From Caldisericia bacterium (GTDB lineage Bacteria > Caldisericota > Caldisericia > JAAYUI01): a stretch of 64,000 bases of DNA. A model generated the notes under the pieces. That model had not been told where the DNA came from and searched no databases. It saw only the letters and a program-made list of their open reading frames with translations. The DNA is taken from contig JAGOOO010000003.1 of the NCBI GenBank assembly GCA_017992475.1, positions 88,000 to 151,999 on the forward strand, given 5' to 3'. Shown one piece after another: positions 36,401 to 44,231 of the stretch (its first letter is position 1; the number at the start of each line of letters is the position of its first letter). The translations under genes and the position numbers were made by a program.

Positions 36401-37716
36401 ATCTTGTATGTTGGCTCAAGTTTTTGCAGGAGCTTTATGATTGAGGGCCTGTCAACTCTTGCGGCGGCTTCCATCACCAGCTTGATGTTCTCCTCAAAGT
36501 CTTCCGGGTCGTTTGTGTCCGGCTGGCACATGAACATGCCGTCCAGCTTTTGCGCCCTCTTCTGTTCGGCCTCTGTCAGGAGCTCCTCGCTCATCTTTTC
36601 GCCTTCCCTCGGCTTTGTGAAGGTGATTTTGTAGTCGACGCCTTCCCTGTATCCGAGAATTTTTGCGATTGCCTTTGCCAGGTCGACTATGAAAACCGGC
36701 TTGCCGGCGTCAGGAACATAGACTTCGGCCTTCTGGGCTATTTTTGATGCCCTGACGATGAAGCTTGAGGCCTCGTCCCTTGTGATGAAATACCTGTTCA
36801 TCTGGGGTGATGTTACTGTAAGATGGCCGGAGCGAAGGAGCTGGCGCTTGAATGTGTAGACCACGTTTCCATTTGAATCCAGCACGTTCTCGAATCTTAC
36901 GATGCAGTACCTGCCGGGGTTTTCCCTGGCGTGCCTGACAATTATTCTCTCTGCCACTCTTTTTGTTGCACCCATGACGTTTGCGGGGTCAGCGGCCTTG
37001 TCGGTGGAGATGAATGTGAAAAGCTCCACGCCATGCTTTTTTGCCATCGCGAGTGCGTTCATTGTTCCGCCAATGTTGGTCGTGACGGCCTCTTCCGGGA
37101 ACTTTTCCATGAGCGGGACGTGTTTCCTTGCGGCGACGTGGAACATTGTCTGTGGATGGTATGCGTCCATGATTGACGACAATCTGGAGAGATCCCTGAT
37201 GTCTGTGACTATAGCTGTTTTGTTTGCGAACCCGTCAATGCTAAGGTCGAGGTCGACCTCGTAGACGCCATTTTCCGAGTTGTCCAGCAGGACAAGGTGT
37301 TCCGGGCCAAACGATGCGACCTTTATGGCAAGATCGGAACCTATTGAACCGCCAGCCCCTGTGATCATGACTCTTTTCCCCTTGAGGTAGTCGCCATCAC
37401 CCGGGGTTGAAGGTGGGCGTTTTGGGAAAAGACCTGTTTCCATGAGCCTTTTTATCAGCTCATCGTCGCCAACCTCCCTTTTTATGATGCATCCTGCCGG
37501 GAGGAGTTGCAGCGGAACGGAAAGCTGGTCGCAAAACTTGTGGACATTACATGCGTGGCCAACATCGGAATAGGCAAGCACAAGGTCGATCTGGCCAGCA
37601 TATCTTGCCAGCTCGTCCGGGTTGCGCAGGACGCAGGCCACCTTGTAAACATCGGATTTTTCAAGCTGTTTTACCAGCTCTTCCGAACCTTCGCCGACTA
37701 TGGCCACCCTTATCAT
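36397..37716 (-). CDS. CapD/PglF-like nucleotide-sugar 4,6-dehydratase lacking the membrane domain
   Basis: The protein has 439 residues from an ATG that overlaps the aminotransferase stop (ATGA) with GGTG upstream; an ATG further upstream lies within that gene. The first 110 residues form a small Rossmann-like domain (IRVAIVGEGSEELV). The SDR domain follows, with ITGAGGSIGSDLA, HVAARKHVPLMEK, FISTDKAADP and NVMGATK. The Met-x3-Lys in place of Tyr-x3-Lys is typical of PglF/CapD UDP-GlcNAc C6 dehydratases. The four membrane helices of PglF and CapD are absent, so this form should be soluble. With the aminotransferase it would make a UDP-4-amino-4,6-dideoxy sugar. Confidence 0.88.
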   Translation of the reverse strand: MIRVAIVGEGSEELVKQLEKSDVYKVACVLRNPDELARYAGQIDLVLAYSDVGHACNVHKFCDQLSVPLQLLPAGCIIKREVGDDELIKRLMETGLFPKRPPSTPGDGDYLKGKRVMITGAGGSIGSDLAIKVASFGPEHLVLLDNSENGVYEVDLDLSIDGFANKTAIVTDIRDLSRLSSIMDAYHPQTMFHVAARKHVPLMEKFPEEAVTTNIGGTMNALAMAKKHGVELFTFISTDKAADPANVMGATKRVAERIIVRHARENPGRYCIVRFENVLDSNGNVVYTFKRQLLRSGHLTVTSPQMNRYFITRDEASSFIVRASKIAQKAEVYVPDAGKPVFIVDLAKAIAKILGYREGVDYKITFTKPREGEKMSEELLTEAEQKRAQKLDGMFMCQPDTNDPEDFEENIKLVMEAAARVDRPSIIKLLQKLEPTYKI

Positions 37717-38912
37717 TTGAACACCTTTTTGATTTCCTGTGCCTTCTCGTGGGCCTCGATGATTGTGCCGATGACTGCTTCCTGCTGGGCGTCCGTCATT
37801 GTTCCGAACAGTGGTGGACATATCATCTCTTCCGAGAGTTTTGTTGCCACCGGGCAGTCCTGTTTGTTGTTTGCAAAATAGGTGTGGTTAGAAACTGCAG
37901 GATAGAAGTATTTTTTGCACTCAAAGTTTTCCCTTGCCATGACCTCGGCCAGTTCGTCCCTTGTTAGCCCGAACTTGTCTCCGTTTACCCTTATGGCAAA
38001 GTCTTTGTAGGAGCACCTGTCTTTTGGGTCAATCTTCTGGAACGACAGCCCGGGGATCTTTGAAAGCTTGTCCTTGTAGAGCCTGACCCTGCGGTTTCTC
38101 TCGTCTGATTCTGACTCAAGCTTTGTCAGCCCCCACCTGCCAAGTATGGCGTGGAGCTCCGACATTCTGCCATTCAGGCCTGGATAGACCATGTCATGCT
38201 TTCCGGGTGCCGTGCCGTATTCCCTGAGTATCCTCAGGTTTATGGCCATGTTTTCGTCGTTTGTAGTTACAAACCCGCCTTCACCGGAGGTCAGGAGTTT
38301 TGTTGGTGTGAGCGAGAACGAAGAGGCTATTCCTTCCGAGCCGATGCCTTTGCCCCTGTGAAGGATTCCAAACCCGTGTGCAGCATCAAATATTACCGGA
38401 ACGCTGGTTTTTTCTGAAAGTGAAATGACCTCGTCAACACCTGTCGGGTTTCCGAAGATGTGGGTGCAGAGAATAGCAAGCGTATCGGAGCGGAGTTTTT
38501 TTTGTGCGTCTTTTACATCGATGTTGAAGGTTTCTTCATCTGCATCCACAAATACCGGGTCGAGTCCGGCCCACAGTGCGGCCGAGGCTGTTGCGAGGAA
38601 AGTAAAACTTGGGACAAGAACGGTGCGCCTGTCTTCATGCCTGAGCCCCTTGCTCCACTTGAGCGATGCGAGTGCCAGGGTAAGCCCGACTGTGCACGAT
38701 GAAACACCAACAGCGTATTTTACGCCAAGTACCTGGCAGACTTCTGCCTCGAACTCGGAGAGCTGGTCGCCCTTTGTGAGTATGCCGGAGGCAAGCGAGA
38801 TGGTGAGCCTTTCGGCTATGTTTGCAAGTTCCGGGAGTGGCGGACGGCAAAGCGGTATCTTTCCTGGGTAATGACCGGGTCCACCTAGTGTTTTGAGTCT
38901 GTTCATTTGCAT
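37713..38912 (-). CDS. DegT/DnrJ/EryC1/StrS sugar aminotransferase
   Basis: This 399-residue PLP enzyme has the family's nucleotide-sugar aminotransferase layout: VGVSSCTVGLTLAL near residue 70, VLVPSFTFLATASA, IFDAAHGFG, and the lysine that binds PLP in SLTPTKLLTSGEGG (about 205). It would aminate the 4-keto-6-deoxy sugar made by the dehydratase encoded next to it, as PglE does in the bacillosamine pathway. The start overlaps the phosphosugar transferase gene by 10 bp. Confidence 0.9.
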   Translation of the reverse strand: MQMNRLKTLGGPGHYPGKIPLCRPPLPELANIAERLTISLASGILTKGDQLSEFEAEVCQVLGVKYAVGVSSCTVGLTLALASLKWSKGLRHEDRRTVLVPSFTFLATASAALWAGLDPVFVDADEETFNIDVKDAQKKLRSDTLAILCTHIFGNPTGVDEVISLSEKTSVPVIFDAAHGFGILHRGKGIGSEGIASSFSLTPTKLLTSGEGGFVTTNDENMAINLRILREYGTAPGKHDMVYPGLNGRMSELHAILGRWGLTKLESESDERNRRVRLYKDKLSKIPGLSFQKIDPKDRCSYKDFAIRVNGDKFGLTRDELAEVMARENFECKKYFYPAVSNHTYFANNKQDCPVATKLSEEMICPPLFGTMTDAQQEAVIGTIIEAHEKAQEIKKVFK

Positions 38913-39553
38913 TCCTCCAGTGCGTCTGGGTTTGCAACACCGTCAAGCCTGGAAATTGGATCGTCTGGTTCGGCATCAGAATAGACGGTGTTTGGTTTTG
39001 CTATTGTTGAGAAAGTCATGAATATGATCTTCATGTCGGTTGCGAAAGCCACATGGTCCGCATACCAGCAGTCAAGCTCGATTTTTTTTGGCCAGGAGAT
39101 GTTGTTTCTGCCGTTGACCTGTGCCCAGCCGGTTATTCCAGGTTTGACCATGAGGCGTTTTTTCTGTTCCTCGTTGTACCTCTTTGCTTGATAGATCATT
39201 GATGGCCTTGGACCAACAATGCTCATGCTTCCCTGGATGACGTTGAAAATCTGTGGCAGTTCGTCGAGAAAGCTCCTGAGGTGTTTTCCGACCTTTGTTA
39301 TTCTTGGGTCGTCCTTGGCGGTGTATATTCCAGTGCCTATGTTTACGGCATTCTTGACCATTGTCCTGAACTTGACGCAGTTGAAAGGTTTTTCACCCTG
39401 CCCCATTCTTTTCTGGATAAAAAATACGGGGAAGCCATCGTCAATGACGATGGCCAATGAAATAAACAGGAGCAATGGGGAGAGAACAATGGTCCCCAAA
39501 ACTCCCAGGACTAGGTCTTCTATACGTTTCCAAGCTGGATTAATGATTTTCAC
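38903..39553 (-). CDS. PglC-like monotopic phosphoglycosyl transferase
   Basis: This 216-residue initiating transferase moves a sugar phosphate from a UDP-sugar to undecaprenyl phosphate. It has one N-terminal re-entrant hydrophobic segment (LVLGVLGTIVLSPLLLFISLAIV), then IQKRMGQ, KFRTM, the catalytic-region DDPRITKVGKHLRSFLDELPQ, SIVGPRP and KPGITGWAQVNGRN. The small size matches PglC and not the larger WbaP/WcaJ. The neighbours encode the likely donor-sugar pathway. The start overlaps the FemAB-like gene by 14 bp. Confidence 0.92.
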   Translation of the reverse strand: MKIINPAWKRIEDLVLGVLGTIVLSPLLLFISLAIVIDDGFPVFFIQKRMGQGEKPFNCVKFRTMVKNAVNIGTGIYTAKDDPRITKVGKHLRSFLDELPQIFNVIQGSMSIVGPRPSMIYQAKRYNEEQKKRLMVKPGITGWAQVNGRNNISWPKKIELDCWYADHVAFATDMKIIFMTFSTIAKPNTVYSDAEPDDPISRLDGVANPDALEECK

Positions 39554-40640
39554 CTGGCCTCCACTCAGCCCTGTAAATCGGGAAGAAACTCACGGACTGG
39601 GGGTCAAAATCTTCATGGGAGCAATTATGCTCATATTCAGTCTTAAGTTCAATGAGTTTTAGGTAGAGATCGGGTATGTGGAGCCTGTCGTAGATGAAAA
39701 AGTCTTTCTCGAGCTGTGAAAAGTTCAGCTTGAAAAGATATGTGCCGTCTTCGCCGCCTGCACCGCCACCAAGCACAAAGCTGTGGCACCCACGCTCCTT
39801 GCATTTGAGCAGCATATCAAAAAACAGCAGATTGTTTGGCCTGAGTTCTTGGTAGTCCCTGTTTGTTGCAGACAGGTATGAATACGCCACGCCACCATGC
39901 TGGATTATTATTATCGAGGCCACAAGTTTTTCTTCAAAATAGGCACCGAGGATGAAGCAGAATTTCTCGTCCATCCGTTCCATTGCCTCGAAAAAACTTT
40001 TTGGAAAATAGTACCTTTCGGCCGCGGTGTGGTATTCCATGGTCTGATAGTAAAGTGGCGGGAACTGTTCAAAACCCTCGGGGCCCATTTCTCTCACAGA
40101 AACGCCGTCCCTGACTGCCTTGCGCATCTTCTTGCGGCCTTCCTTGGTCATTCCAGCCTCAAGCTCTTCCGTTGTTTTTGTGAGGTCGACCCAGACGACC
40201 TTGCCCATTCTTCTGACATTGTAGCCAGGGCCAAGGTTGGTGTTTGAAAGAAGGACCTGGACCCTTCCAAACTCTGTTACGATGCGCCTCTTCTTGCAAA
40301 ACTCCCCAAATTCTTCGTTGAACTGTTTTACGATGTCGTAGGGAACACCATCTTCAAAGTTGTGGAAAATGCCCCCGTACTCTGGTGAGGTTATGTCAAA
40401 ACATGGGCCGAGCTCTTCCATTATTTTTTTGCCAAATGGCAATTCGATGAGCGGCCTGACCAAAAAAGGGTAGAAAATGACCTTGTCGCCAAATTCTGCG
40501 TAGACTGCCTCAAAAGAGTATGGGTATGACGCTTCCCACATTTTTCCCAGCTCCGGATGGGCATAGCAGTCAGCGGAGGGGACCTTTTTTATTACCTCAA
40601 GCCATTTGTCCCTGTCCCTTGTGGTCAGGCTTTGCATCAT
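39540..40640 (-). CDS. FemAB/BioF2-like GNAT-fold transferase
   Basis: This 366-residue protein has the double GNAT fold of FemAB-like proteins. VWVDLTKTTEELEAGMTKEGRKKMRKAVRDG at about 150-180 is the family's typical helix start. FILGAYFEEKLVASIIII, YSYLSATNRDYQELRPNNLLFFDML and VLGGGAGGEDGTYLFKLNF correspond to the second GNAT domain. FemAB proteins add amino acids from aminoacyl-tRNA to peptidoglycan precursors; relatives in polysaccharide clusters may acylate or aminoacylate a sugar amine. The start overlaps the previous gene as ATGATG. Confidence 0.8.
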   Translation of the reverse strand: MMQSLTTRDRDKWLEVIKKVPSADCYAHPELGKMWEASYPYSFEAVYAEFGDKVIFYPFLVRPLIELPFGKKIMEELGPCFDITSPEYGGIFHNFEDGVPYDIVKQFNEEFGEFCKKRRIVTEFGRVQVLLSNTNLGPGYNVRRMGKVVWVDLTKTTEELEAGMTKEGRKKMRKAVRDGVSVREMGPEGFEQFPPLYYQTMEYHTAAERYYFPKSFFEAMERMDEKFCFILGAYFEEKLVASIIIIQHGGVAYSYLSATNRDYQELRPNNLLFFDMLLKCKERGCHSFVLGGGAGGEDGTYLFKLNFSQLEKDFFIYDRLHIPDLYLKLIELKTEYEHNCSHEDFDPQSVSFFPIYRAEWRPGENH

Positions 40641-41164
40641 GTGGTGATAAGCTCTTCTTTCAAAAGACCCATCAGATTTTCGTCCACATACTCCCCACCC
40701 CTGAAATTCTGGCGCCTTAGGACACCCTCGAGTTTGAACCCAACCCTTTCGTAGAGCTTTATTGCTTTATCGTTTGTGGTGAGGACAGTTAGCCACAGCC
40801 TTACCATCCCAAGCTCCTCAATTGCAAATTTGACCAGTGCGATTGTAGCGTCGGTGGCATAACCACCACCCCTGTACCTTGGATCGCCAATAAAAATGCC
40901 AAAACCGCAGTGCCGGTTTATGAAATCTATATCGTAAAGGCCAATGTTTCCGATGTACTCACCAGAATCAGCCTCTATTGCAAACCTCTTGTTTTTTCTG
41001 TCGCTCCGCACTCTTTCGAGCCAGAGCTTTTCGTCCTCGGGAGAAACAGGAAAATGCCATCCAATCAGGTTCTGCTGGATGGACTTGTCGTTCCTCCATT
41101 GCACAAGCTTTGGAAGATCGTCGTCCCTGATGGCTCTGACCAGGGTCTTGGCGCCTACGATCAA
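40637..41164 (-). CDS. GNAT acetyltransferase, probably acting on a nucleotide sugar
   Basis: The protein has 175 residues. I choose the TTG at 41164 because GGAGGTGA lies just upstream; alternative GTG and TTG codons lie within that ribosome-binding site. It has a RimL-type GNAT fold: LVRAIRDDDLPKLVQWRND, the acetyl-CoA loop DPRYRGGGYATDA (about 93-105) and NDKAIKLYERVGFKLEG. As the first gene of a glycan operon with a dehydratase and aminotransferase, it is a candidate for acetylating the 4-amino group of the UDP-sugar, the role PseH or PglD plays elsewhere. That role is an inference from context. Confidence 0.8.
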   Translation of the reverse strand: MIVGAKTLVRAIRDDDLPKLVQWRNDKSIQQNLIGWHFPVSPEDEKLWLERVRSDRKNKRFAIEADSGEYIGNIGLYDIDFINRHCGFGIFIGDPRYRGGGYATDATIALVKFAIEELGMVRLWLTVLTTNDKAIKLYERVGFKLEGVLRRQNFRGGEYVDENLMGLLKEELITT

Positions 41165-41184
41165 GGTCACCTCCAATCTAAGAT

Positions 41185-41213
41185 AATTTATGTTGCTTGC
41201 TCATTTTGGTCAA
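41185..41213 (-). promoter_or_regulatory. promoter of the nine-gene glycan operon
   Basis: On the minus strand, TTGACC and TAAATT are separated by exactly 17 nt. The predicted start leaves a short leader with the GGAGGTGA ribosome-binding site of the first gene. Confidence 0.7.
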
Positions 41214-41585
41214 GTAGGTTGCACCTACTTGCAAAATATTTTAACAATTTTTTCAGCGTGTCACAATTTGCCAGCTTCAAATATTTTTTTAAATGGGATC
41301 TTTTGGTTTTGTGATAGTGGTTGTTGTTTTTTATAGAAATATTTTTAATTGTCGATTTTCATCAAACTGGATATTTAAATTTTGTAAACCTGTATCGGAA
41401 ATCTGTTTCCGCGTGCAGCAGAAGTATTCCAGTTTCGAATGCCAGTTTGGTTATATCAAAAAATAGCAATGAATCCTATTTTTTGTTTTAATATTTTATA
41501 TTATTAATAATTATTATCGAATAATATTATATTTGCTTGTCTCCTACTGTTCTATTTTTATTAATATTATTAAAATGTAAGCGAT
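41214..41585. other. AT-rich intergenic region
   Basis: No gene is visible in these 372 bp. The right two thirds are extremely AT-rich, with TTAATA/ATTATT runs at 41480-41575. A perfect 6-4-6 inverted repeat (CGGAAA-TCTG-TTTCCG) lies at 41396-41411; it has no T run and could be a protein-binding site. A TAAAAT box at 41571-41576 ends 9 nt before the next ATG, but there is no convincing -35. Confidence 0.6.
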
Positions 41586-42116
41586 ATGGAAAATGGTAAT
41601 TGCAAAAGTGTAAATCGTTCAAGAAAAGTCAAGCTTTTTGACGATGGTTTTTCTTTAGACTGGCAGATGAATACCGGGTTGCCCGCAAAACGAACTTTTC
41701 TTTTTGAGAAAACCTGCACTTTATTGAGCAATGAGATGATCTTTGGATTTGATCTTGTGACCACAAAGAGATGTTGGCAAACAAATGAATATGGCCCCAT
41801 TTTGTTTGTGATTCCTCTCCAGGATGGCCTGGCGGTTTTTGGGCATGATGGAACTAGTGCTGTTTTAGACAGCTTGACCGGGGAAGTCAGGTGGCGCAAG
41901 GAAACAGGAGCGGCTGCCACAATGCCCCTGTTTTGTTTTGAAAAACTTTTTGTTGCAACGAGCAATACTCTTTTGTGTCTTGATATTGCTGATGGCCATA
42001 TCATCTGGGCCTTTGAAACACCAGACAACATTGTTGCCGGGCCCTCTTGCCGTGATGGCAAAATAGTTATTGCCGATTCTGGCGGGCATGTATTTTGTCT
42101 TGCCCCGCCCCAATAA
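41586..42116 (+). CDS. short PQQ-repeat protein without an export signal
   Basis: This 176-residue protein consists of about four PQQ-like blades (LTGEVRWRKETGAAATMPLFC, LFVATSNTLLCLDIADGHIIWAFE, IVIADSGGHVFCLAPPQ). It is only about half of a full propeller and starts with a polar N-terminus lacking any signal peptide, so it is probably cytoplasmic or a remnant of a larger gene. No Shine-Dalgarno precedes the ATG. A clear terminator follows. It may assemble as a dimer into a closed propeller, or it may be a decaying fragment; the intact reading frame favours a working gene. Confidence 0.65.
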   Translation: MENGNCKSVNRSRKVKLFDDGFSLDWQMNTGLPAKRTFLFEKTCTLLSNEMIFGFDLVTTKRCWQTNEYGPILFVIPLQDGLAVFGHDGTSAVLDSLTGEVRWRKETGAAATMPLFCFEKLFVATSNTLLCLDIADGHIIWAFETPDNIVAGPSCRDGKIVIADSGGHVFCLAPPQ

Positions 42117-42141
42117 ATATTGTTAGAGTTGTGATTGTTTT

Positions 42142-42173
42142 ACAGGCCCCCAACCGGGGGCCTGTGTTTTTTG
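42142..42173 (+). terminator. intrinsic terminator
   Basis: ACAGGCCCCC, an AACC loop and GGGGGCCTGT form a 10-bp GC-rich stem followed by GTTTTTTG, after the short propeller gene. Confidence 0.92.
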
Positions 42174-42175
42174 TG

Positions 42176-42955
42176 TCACATTTTCTCGAATGGAAGCAGG
42201 ATTTCGGTTACCGGACCTTGGGGATCGTTAGGCTCTGTCAGATAGATTTCTCTTGTGGGATGTGATATCTTTAGCTCCTTTGCCTGCATCTGGTCAAAAC
42301 CAAATTTGTAAGCCTGGCCCAATCCACTGTAGGGCCCCTTGTAAATGACCGAGAGTGCTTTTACGCCCGGTATAGTCATGGTGGCACCTGAAGATACTGG
42401 AACACATACTTCCATGTCGGCCGGCTCTGGTGCACCTTCGCTGTGGTACAGAACAAACGGGGCACCGCTACAATTGCAGCCAGCTTTGAAAAACGCCTGC
42501 TGGATCATCTCCCCGATCTCGGAGTACATCCCGATTTTTCTGACCGAAATGACTTGCATTGGCTTTACTTCTTTTATCGTCGATTCAAAATTCATTGTTA
42601 CCTCCAGAAGTGATTTGTTTTCGATGAGCTCCCTGCACAATTTCTCTCTCCCCTGGTCCTTATCAATCCTCTTGCCGAGGCGCCTCATGTGCTCAAGGAT
42701 GATATCTTCTGGGAATTGCCCTCTTTTCATTGCCTCAAGGAGGCGCGCAATCTCCACAAGTGGCATGTCGACATCTCTGAGCTTGGCAATCATTCGACCC
42801 GATAAAACCTGGCCATCTGCGTAATACCTGTAGAGATTGTCGCCAACAAATTCAGGGGACAATAGCCCCATCCCATCATAATGGCGGAGCATCTTTGCGC
42901 TGATTCCAGTTATTCTTGAAAACTCACCTATTGTGTAGCGGCTCATCGTTGTCAC
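42176..42955 (-). CDS. MerR-family regulator with GyrI-like effector domain
   Basis: The 259-residue protein starts at a GTG with GGAAGGG 7 nt upstream; an ATG three codons later is possible. The N-terminal MerR winged helix reads YTIGEFSRITGISAKMLRHYDGMGLLSP, followed by a dimerisation coiled coil (about 85-125). The C-terminal 130 residues form a GyrI-like (SOUL/BmrR-type) ligand-binding domain (MQVISVRKIGMYSEIGEMI, ALSVIYKGPYSGLGQAY). This is the layout of multidrug-sensing activators such as BmrR. No transporter is adjacent, so the target is unknown. Its stop lies at the end of the terminator of the convergent gene. Confidence 0.9.
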   Translation of the reverse strand: MTTMSRYTIGEFSRITGISAKMLRHYDGMGLLSPEFVGDNLYRYYADGQVLSGRMIAKLRDVDMPLVEIARLLEAMKRGQFPEDIILEHMRRLGKRIDKDQGREKLCRELIENKSLLEVTMNFESTIKEVKPMQVISVRKIGMYSEIGEMIQQAFFKAGCNCSGAPFVLYHSEGAPEPADMEVCVPVSSGATMTIPGVKALSVIYKGPYSGLGQAYKFGFDQMQAKELKISHPTREIYLTEPNDPQGPVTEILLPFEKM

Positions 42956-43052
42956 ATTCTGGCCCTTCCCATAATGGGAAGGTCAATAGGGTTATTTTAA
43001 ATGTCTATATGGCTATCACAAGAGAAACATAAATTTATTGAATGGGGACTAT

Positions 43053-43424
43053 TTATTTCCTGTTTTCGCTTGAATGTCTTGGATGTTTGATGGTGGATGT
43101 CTCCAAGGACCTGATTATTTCTTTTGAGACCTGGTAATCACCTTTTGTGATGTCTTGCACCTTTTTTGCGATCTGGTTTACCCGATCCGGAACAATACCG
43201 TAATAGGCCCACTGCCCCTCGCGCTCGACCTTTACAATACCCTGGTATCTCAACACCCTTAGATGCTGTGACACTCCAGCTTGTGGTAGCCCAAGTGCAT
43301 CAACAAGTTGACCCACACAAAGCTGGTTATATTTTGACAGCAGGGCAAGAATGGTGAGTCTTGTTGGCTCAGCGAGTGCTTTTAATCCACCCTCGAGACT
43401 AAAATTGTTTCCGGTTGTTCTCAT
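43053..43424 (-). CDS. ArsR-family transcriptional regulator
   Basis: This 123-residue winged-helix repressor has ALAEPTRLTILALLSKYNQLCVGQLVDALGLPQAGVSQHLRVLRYQGIVKVEREGQWAYYGI. Only one Cys remains at the alpha-3 metal site (LCVGQL where ArsR/CadC-type proteins have ELCVCDL), so classical arsenite or cadmium sensing is doubtful. No Shine-Dalgarno precedes the ATG; a TAACAT box ends 9 nt upstream with TTCTCA 16 nt before it. Its control region overlaps that of the divergent stalk-domain gene, which is a likely target. Confidence 0.88.
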   Translation of the reverse strand: MRTTGNNFSLEGGLKALAEPTRLTILALLSKYNQLCVGQLVDALGLPQAGVSQHLRVLRYQGIVKVEREGQWAYYGIVPDRVNQIAKKVQDITKGDYQVSKEIIRSLETSTIKHPRHSSENRK

Positions 43425-43443
43425 CTGTACAATATGTTAGAAT
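43415..43443 (+). promoter_or_regulatory. extended -10 promoter divergent from the ArsR gene
   Basis: TTGTTC, 17 nt, TGtTAGAAT. The -10 ends 11 nt before the ATG at 43455, so the leader would be only a few nt. The -35 lies within the first codons of the arsR-like gene. Confidence 0.55.
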
Positions 43444-43454
43444 CCGTAACAGCA

Positions 43455-44198
43455 ATGAGAAGCATAGAAAAGTTTAAAATTGTAAATAAAAATTTACAAA
43501 TAATCATTTTAGGAGCAATAATTCTAGCCCTTGTTTTTTCAATCGAAACTATCCTTGCTGAGCTAAAATTGCACATAGAGGTTCCAGTTTCCGGTCTTCA
43601 CACCAGAAGCAAAACAATTGACGTCATAGGAACAATCTCTGACGCATCCATTACTCAGGTCAAAGTTACTTTCGATGGGGCCACAATCGATGAAATGAAC
43701 CTTCAGTGCAAAAACGGAAGGTTTCAGACCCAAAAAGAACTTGGCTCCGGCAAAACGGTTGTGAGCGTGTTTGCCAAAGATAAAGCTGGAAACCAGACAG
43801 AATCGGGGGTTGTGGTTTTCAGGGACTGCACAGTTAACACCATCATTGGCTCCAATATGGCCTTTGTTAATGCCGACGAAGAGCAGCTCCTTAATTCAAC
43901 GCAACTCATATCAAACAGGTCCATGGTGCCTCTCAGAGATTATTGCCAGTTTTTTGGTGCCCAGCTGACCTGGGATGCTCCCACCAAAAGGTTGACACTG
44001 GCCCTCGGCAGAAGAAAGGCCCAATTCCAGATTGGGTCGTCCAAAGCAACGGTCGATGGGAAACCTGCAACAGTTGACCCTGTACCCCAGATCATCTTTG
44101 GTTCCACCTATGTGCCTGCAAGGTTTTTTGCCCAGGCAATTGGCGGTGGTGTCGGGTGGCACAAGGAATCAAAGACGCTTTCGGTTTCCGTGCCGTAG
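43455..44198 (+). CDS. exported Ig-like plus stalk-domain protein
   Basis: The protein has 247 residues from the ATG at 43455; an in-frame ATG at 43434 lies inside the promoter. The N-terminal hydrophobic segment (NLQIIILGAIILALVFSIETILA) is a signal peptide or anchor. An Ig-like domain (about 35-115: IDVIGTISDASITQVKVTFDG and SVFAKDKAGNQTESGVVVF) is followed by a copper-amine-oxidase-N-like domain (about 130-247: SMVPLRDYCQFFGAQLTWD and YVPARFFAQAIGGGVGW). It is the smallest stalk-domain protein here apart from the one at 45844, and probably a surface attachment protein. It may be controlled by the divergent ArsR-like repressor. Confidence 0.82.
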   Translation: MRSIEKFKIVNKNLQIIILGAIILALVFSIETILAELKLHIEVPVSGLHTRSKTIDVIGTISDASITQVKVTFDGATIDEMNLQCKNGRFQTQKELGSGKTVVSVFAKDKAGNQTESGVVVFRDCTVNTIIGSNMAFVNADEEQLLNSTQLISNRSMVPLRDYCQFFGAQLTWDAPTKRLTLALGRRKAQFQIGSSKATVDGKPATVDPVPQIIFGSTYVPARFFAQAIGGGVGWHKESKTLSVSVP

Positions 44199-44231
44199 TT
44201 GTCGCATACAACCCCTTACTGAAAACAAACA

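Noticed and set aside
37717..37821. N-terminal extension of the 4,6-dehydratase from an upstream ATG
   Set aside because: The extension lies entirely within the aminotransferase gene and is His/Gly/Arg-rich, while the ATGA overlap at 37716 has an RBS and starts the Rossmann-like domain.
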